From an uncultured Gemmatimonadota bacterium (GTDB lineage: Bacteria; Gemmatimonadota; Gemmatimonadetes; Gemmatimonadales; Gemmatimonadaceae), in contig CAMLEQ010000205.1 in the NCBI GenBank assembly GCA_946479015.1, positions 1-6,987 on the forward strand: a stretch of DNA of 6,987 bases, read 5' to 3'. Positions 4,929 through 6,987 of this stretch are shown piece by piece. Position 1 is the stretch's first letter; each line of letters starts with the position of its first letter. Under the pieces are notes generated by a model that saw nothing but the letters and a program-made list of their open reading frames with translations, made no database searches and was not told the DNA's origin. The position numbers and the translations under genes were made by a program.

Positions 4929-6917
4929 ATGACCGCTGAACCGGCTCGATCGGGCGACAGCACCGCCCGCGCGAGCACCCCACCCCCTCCTTCGACAACG
5001 GGCAGCTTCAAAGCGGCGCCGGATCGGCTTCACGTCGATCAGCACCCCACCGGGCGCAAGCTCGCCATTCTCGCGCTCACCGCGCTCGGCGTCGTCTACG
5101 GCGACATCGGAACGAGCCCGCTCTACACGGTCAAGGAGTGCTTCAACCCCGATACCGGGGTCCGGCCGACGATGGAGAACGTCTACGGCGTCCTCTCCCT
5201 CATCGTCTGGGCGCTCACGCTCATCGTGAGCGTCAAGTACATCGTCTTCATCCTCCGCGCCGACAACCGGGGCGAAGGGGGAATCCTCGCCCTCCTGGCA
5301 CTCATCCAGCAGCGCCTCCACCGGCGCGCGGACTCCGTGCGCATCGCCATCCTGGTGACGCTCGCGCTCTTCGGCGCGGCGCTGCTCTACGGCGACGGGG
5401 TGATCACGCCGGCGATCTCGGTGCTCGGCGCGGTGGAAGGGCTCCAGGTGGCGACGCCCGTGTTCTCGCCGTTCGTCGTCCCGCTGAGCGCGATCATCCT
5501 GTTCCTGCTGTTCATGCTGCAGAAGCACGGCACGGCGCGGATCGGGGCGGTCTTCGGACCGGTGATGCTCATCTGGTTCCTGGCCATCGCCGCGCTCGGG
5601 GCCATGGAGATCGCGCGCGAGCCGACGATCCTCCGCGCGGTCAATCCCTGGTACGGCGCGAAGTTCTTCATCCACAACGGCACGCCCGGGTTCTTCGTGC
5701 TCGGCGCCGTCGTGCTCGCCGTCACCGGCGCCGAGGCGCTCTACGCCGACATGGGGCACTTCGGCAGGCGGCCGATCCGCATCGCCTGGTTCGCGATCGT
5801 CTTCCCCGCCCTGCTCCTGAACTACTTCGGGCAGGGCGCGCTCGTGCTCCGCGACCCGAGCGCGGCCGCCAATCCGTTCTTCCGCCTCGTGCCGGCGCCC
5901 TTCCTGTACGGGATGGTGATCCTGGCGACCGCGGCCGCCGTGATCGCCTCCCAGGCGCTCATCTCCGGCGCCTTCTCGCTCACGCAGCAGGCGATGCAGC
6001 TCGGCTACTCCCCGCGCGTGACGATCAAGCACACGTCGGTGCACGAGGCAGGACAGATTTACGTCCCCGAGGTGAACAAGGCGCTCATGATCGGCTGCAT
6101 CGGGCTCGTGCTCGGCTTCCGGTCGTCGAACGCGCTGGCCGCCGCGTACGGAATCGCCGTGACGGGGACGATGGTGATCACCACGATCCTCTTCTTCGTG
6201 ATCGCCCGGCAGCGGTGGCAGTGGTCGCTCTGGCGAGCCGGCGCGTTCCTGGTGTTCTTTCTCTCCATCGACACCGCGTTCCTGCTCGCCAACGTGGTGA
6301 AGATCGAGCACGGCGGATGGTTCCCGCTCGCGGTGGCGGCGTGCATCTACGTGATGATGACCACGTGGAAGAAGGGGCGCTCGGTGCTGAACGATCTGCT
6401 GCACAGCGCCAGCCTTCCCATGGACCTGTTCCTCGAGGATGTCCGGCGGCGGAAGCCGGTGCGCGTCCCCGGCACGGCGGTGTTCATGACCTCCGACGCC
6501 TCGGGCGCCCCGGTGGTGCTCCTGCACCACCTCAAGCACAACAAGGTGCTGCACGAACAGGTGATCCTGCTCTCGATCCAGACGATCGAGGTGCCGGAGG
6601 TGCCCGCCAGCGAGCGCGCGCGGGTGGAGCCGCTCGGCGAGGGGTTCTACCGCATCGTCGCCCGCTACGGCTTCATGCAGTCACCGAACGTGCGCGACGT
6701 GATGGCCTGCTGCGAGCCGATGGGGATCCGCGTACGCCCGAACGACACGTCGTACTACCTGGGACGCGAGATGCTCATCCCCACCCGTGGCGGCGCGATG
6801 GCGCGGTGGCGCAAGAAGCTGTTCGTCTTCATGTCACGGAACGCGCGCGCGGCGACGGAGTTCTTCGGGCTGCCGCCGAACCGCGTGATCGAGCTCGGAG
6901 CGCAGATCGAGTTCTGA
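4929..6917 (+). CDS. kup: Kup-type low-affinity potassium uptake transporter
   Basis: This 662-residue inner-membrane K+ transporter of the KUP/HAK/KT family probably works by proton symport. A Pro/Ser-rich tail (1-40) precedes about twelve membrane helices between residues 43 and 480. These carry VVYGDIGTSPLYTVKE (55-70), RADNRGEGGILALLAL (110-125), YGDGVITPAISVLGAVEG (154-171), GAEALYADMGHFG (267-279), NYFGQGALVL (298-307) and AAAYGIAVTGTMVITT (404-419). A cytoplasmic C-terminal domain (481-662) holds VRVPGTAVFM (511-520), HLKHNKVLHEQVI (534-546) and the end NRVIELGAQIEF. Acidic residues known as important in E. coli Kup (Asp23, Glu116, Glu229) correspond to Asp59, Asp156 and Glu269. Length is slightly above the roughly 620 residues of E. 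coli Kup, because of the N-terminal tail. The ATG has no clear ribosome site, but no other in-frame start lies before the first helix and upstream codons reach a stop at 4797. It overlaps a tiny upstream frame by ATGA. It appears complete and functional. Confidence 0.97.
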   Translation: MTAEPARSGDSTARASTPPPPSTTGSFKAAPDRLHVDQHPTGRKLAILALTALGVVYGDIGTSPLYTVKECFNPDTGVRPTMENVYGVLSLIVWALTLIVSVKYIVFILRADNRGEGGILALLALIQQRLHRRADSVRIAILVTLALFGAALLYGDGVITPAISVLGAVEGLQVATPVFSPFVVPLSAIILFLLFMLQKHGTARIGAVFGPVMLIWFLAIAALGAMEIAREPTILRAVNPWYGAKFFIHNGTPGFFVLGAVVLAVTGAEALYADMGHFGRRPIRIAWFAIVFPALLLNYFGQGALVLRDPSAAANPFFRLVPAPFLYGMVILATAAAVIASQALISGAFSLTQQAMQLGYSPRVTIKHTSVHEAGQIYVPEVNKALMIGCIGLVLGFRSSNALAAAYGIAVTGTMVITTILFFVIARQRWQWSLWRAGAFLVFFLSIDTAFLLANVVKIEHGGWFPLAVAACIYVMMTTWKKGRSVLNDLLHSASLPMDLFLEDVRRRKPVRVPGTAVFMTSDASGAPVVLLHHLKHNKVLHEQVILLSIQTIEVPEVPASERARVEPLGEGFYRIVARYGFMQSPNVRDVMACCEPMGIRVRPNDTSYYLGREMLIPTRGGAMARWRKKLFVFMSRNARAATEFFGLPPNRVIELGAQIEF

Positions 6918-6987
6918 CCCGGTCGTAGGGCGCGCAACTGGGCGCGTGTGGCATGTAGGCGCTCCGTGTCGGCGCGGCGCAGGGGCG
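6918..6987 (+). other. Short non-coding tail after kup
   Basis: These 70 nt after the kup stop hold no gene start I can support. A 5-bp hairpin, cgcgc (6931-6935) with gcgcg (6942-6946) around aactgg, lacks a T-tract and is a weak terminator candidate at best. Confidence 0.3.

Noticed and set aside
4704..6554. A 616-codon open frame on the minus strand, antisense to kup
   Set aside because: Composition is dominated by Arg, Glu, His and Asp and it crosses the padR end, the terminator and kup. Kup itself is certain from its motifs.
5138..6928. A 596-codon open frame on the plus strand within kup in another frame
   Set aside because: Arg/Ala/Gly-rich shadow without recognisable motifs, fully inside the well-supported kup gene.

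Overview
The window is a GC-rich bacterial stretch, by eye around 70% G+C, carrying five complete genes and no tRNA, rRNA, insertion sequence or CRISPR array. The large ADOP-type permease paired with a small PadR regulator, the second glycine-rich PadR regulator and the codon use all fit a soil-type bacterium of the Gemmatimonadota or Acidobacteriota. Gemmatimonadota is my preference. This is inference from gene content, because no phylogenetic marker gene is present.

Layout. Positions 1-163 are non-coding and hold a degenerate tandem repeat of about 48 bp that probably continues beyond the left edge. Positions 164-3134 form a two-gene minus-strand operon: a 110-residue PadR repressor followed, after 19 nt, by an 872-residue ADOP permease. 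A 143-nt intergenic region with a perfect 7+7 bp inverted repeat separates this operon from a divergent plus-strand alpha/beta hydrolase (3278-4039). An AT-rich island at about 4092-4147, packed with direct and inverted copies of an 11-bp motif, precedes a second PadR regulator with a Gly/aromatic-rich N-terminus (4163-4756). A leader region with a strong intrinsic terminator (4816-4847) follows, then a complete Kup-type potassium transporter (4929-6917). The last 70 nt show nothing certain.

How the parts may work together. The first PadR protein most likely represses itself and the permease through the inverted repeat upstream, and the same site could affect the divergent hydrolase. The second PadR protein most likely represses its own promoter through the AT-rich repeats. 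Its relation to kup is unclear. The terminator between them would insulate kup from regulator transcription. However, the only promoter-like sequence I see for kup lies upstream of that terminator, which leaves transcription attenuation as a possibility.

No clearly new multi-gene system is visible. The most interesting signals are regulatory: the repeat-dense operator before the second PadR gene, and the terminator plus a small overlapping reading frame in the kup leader.
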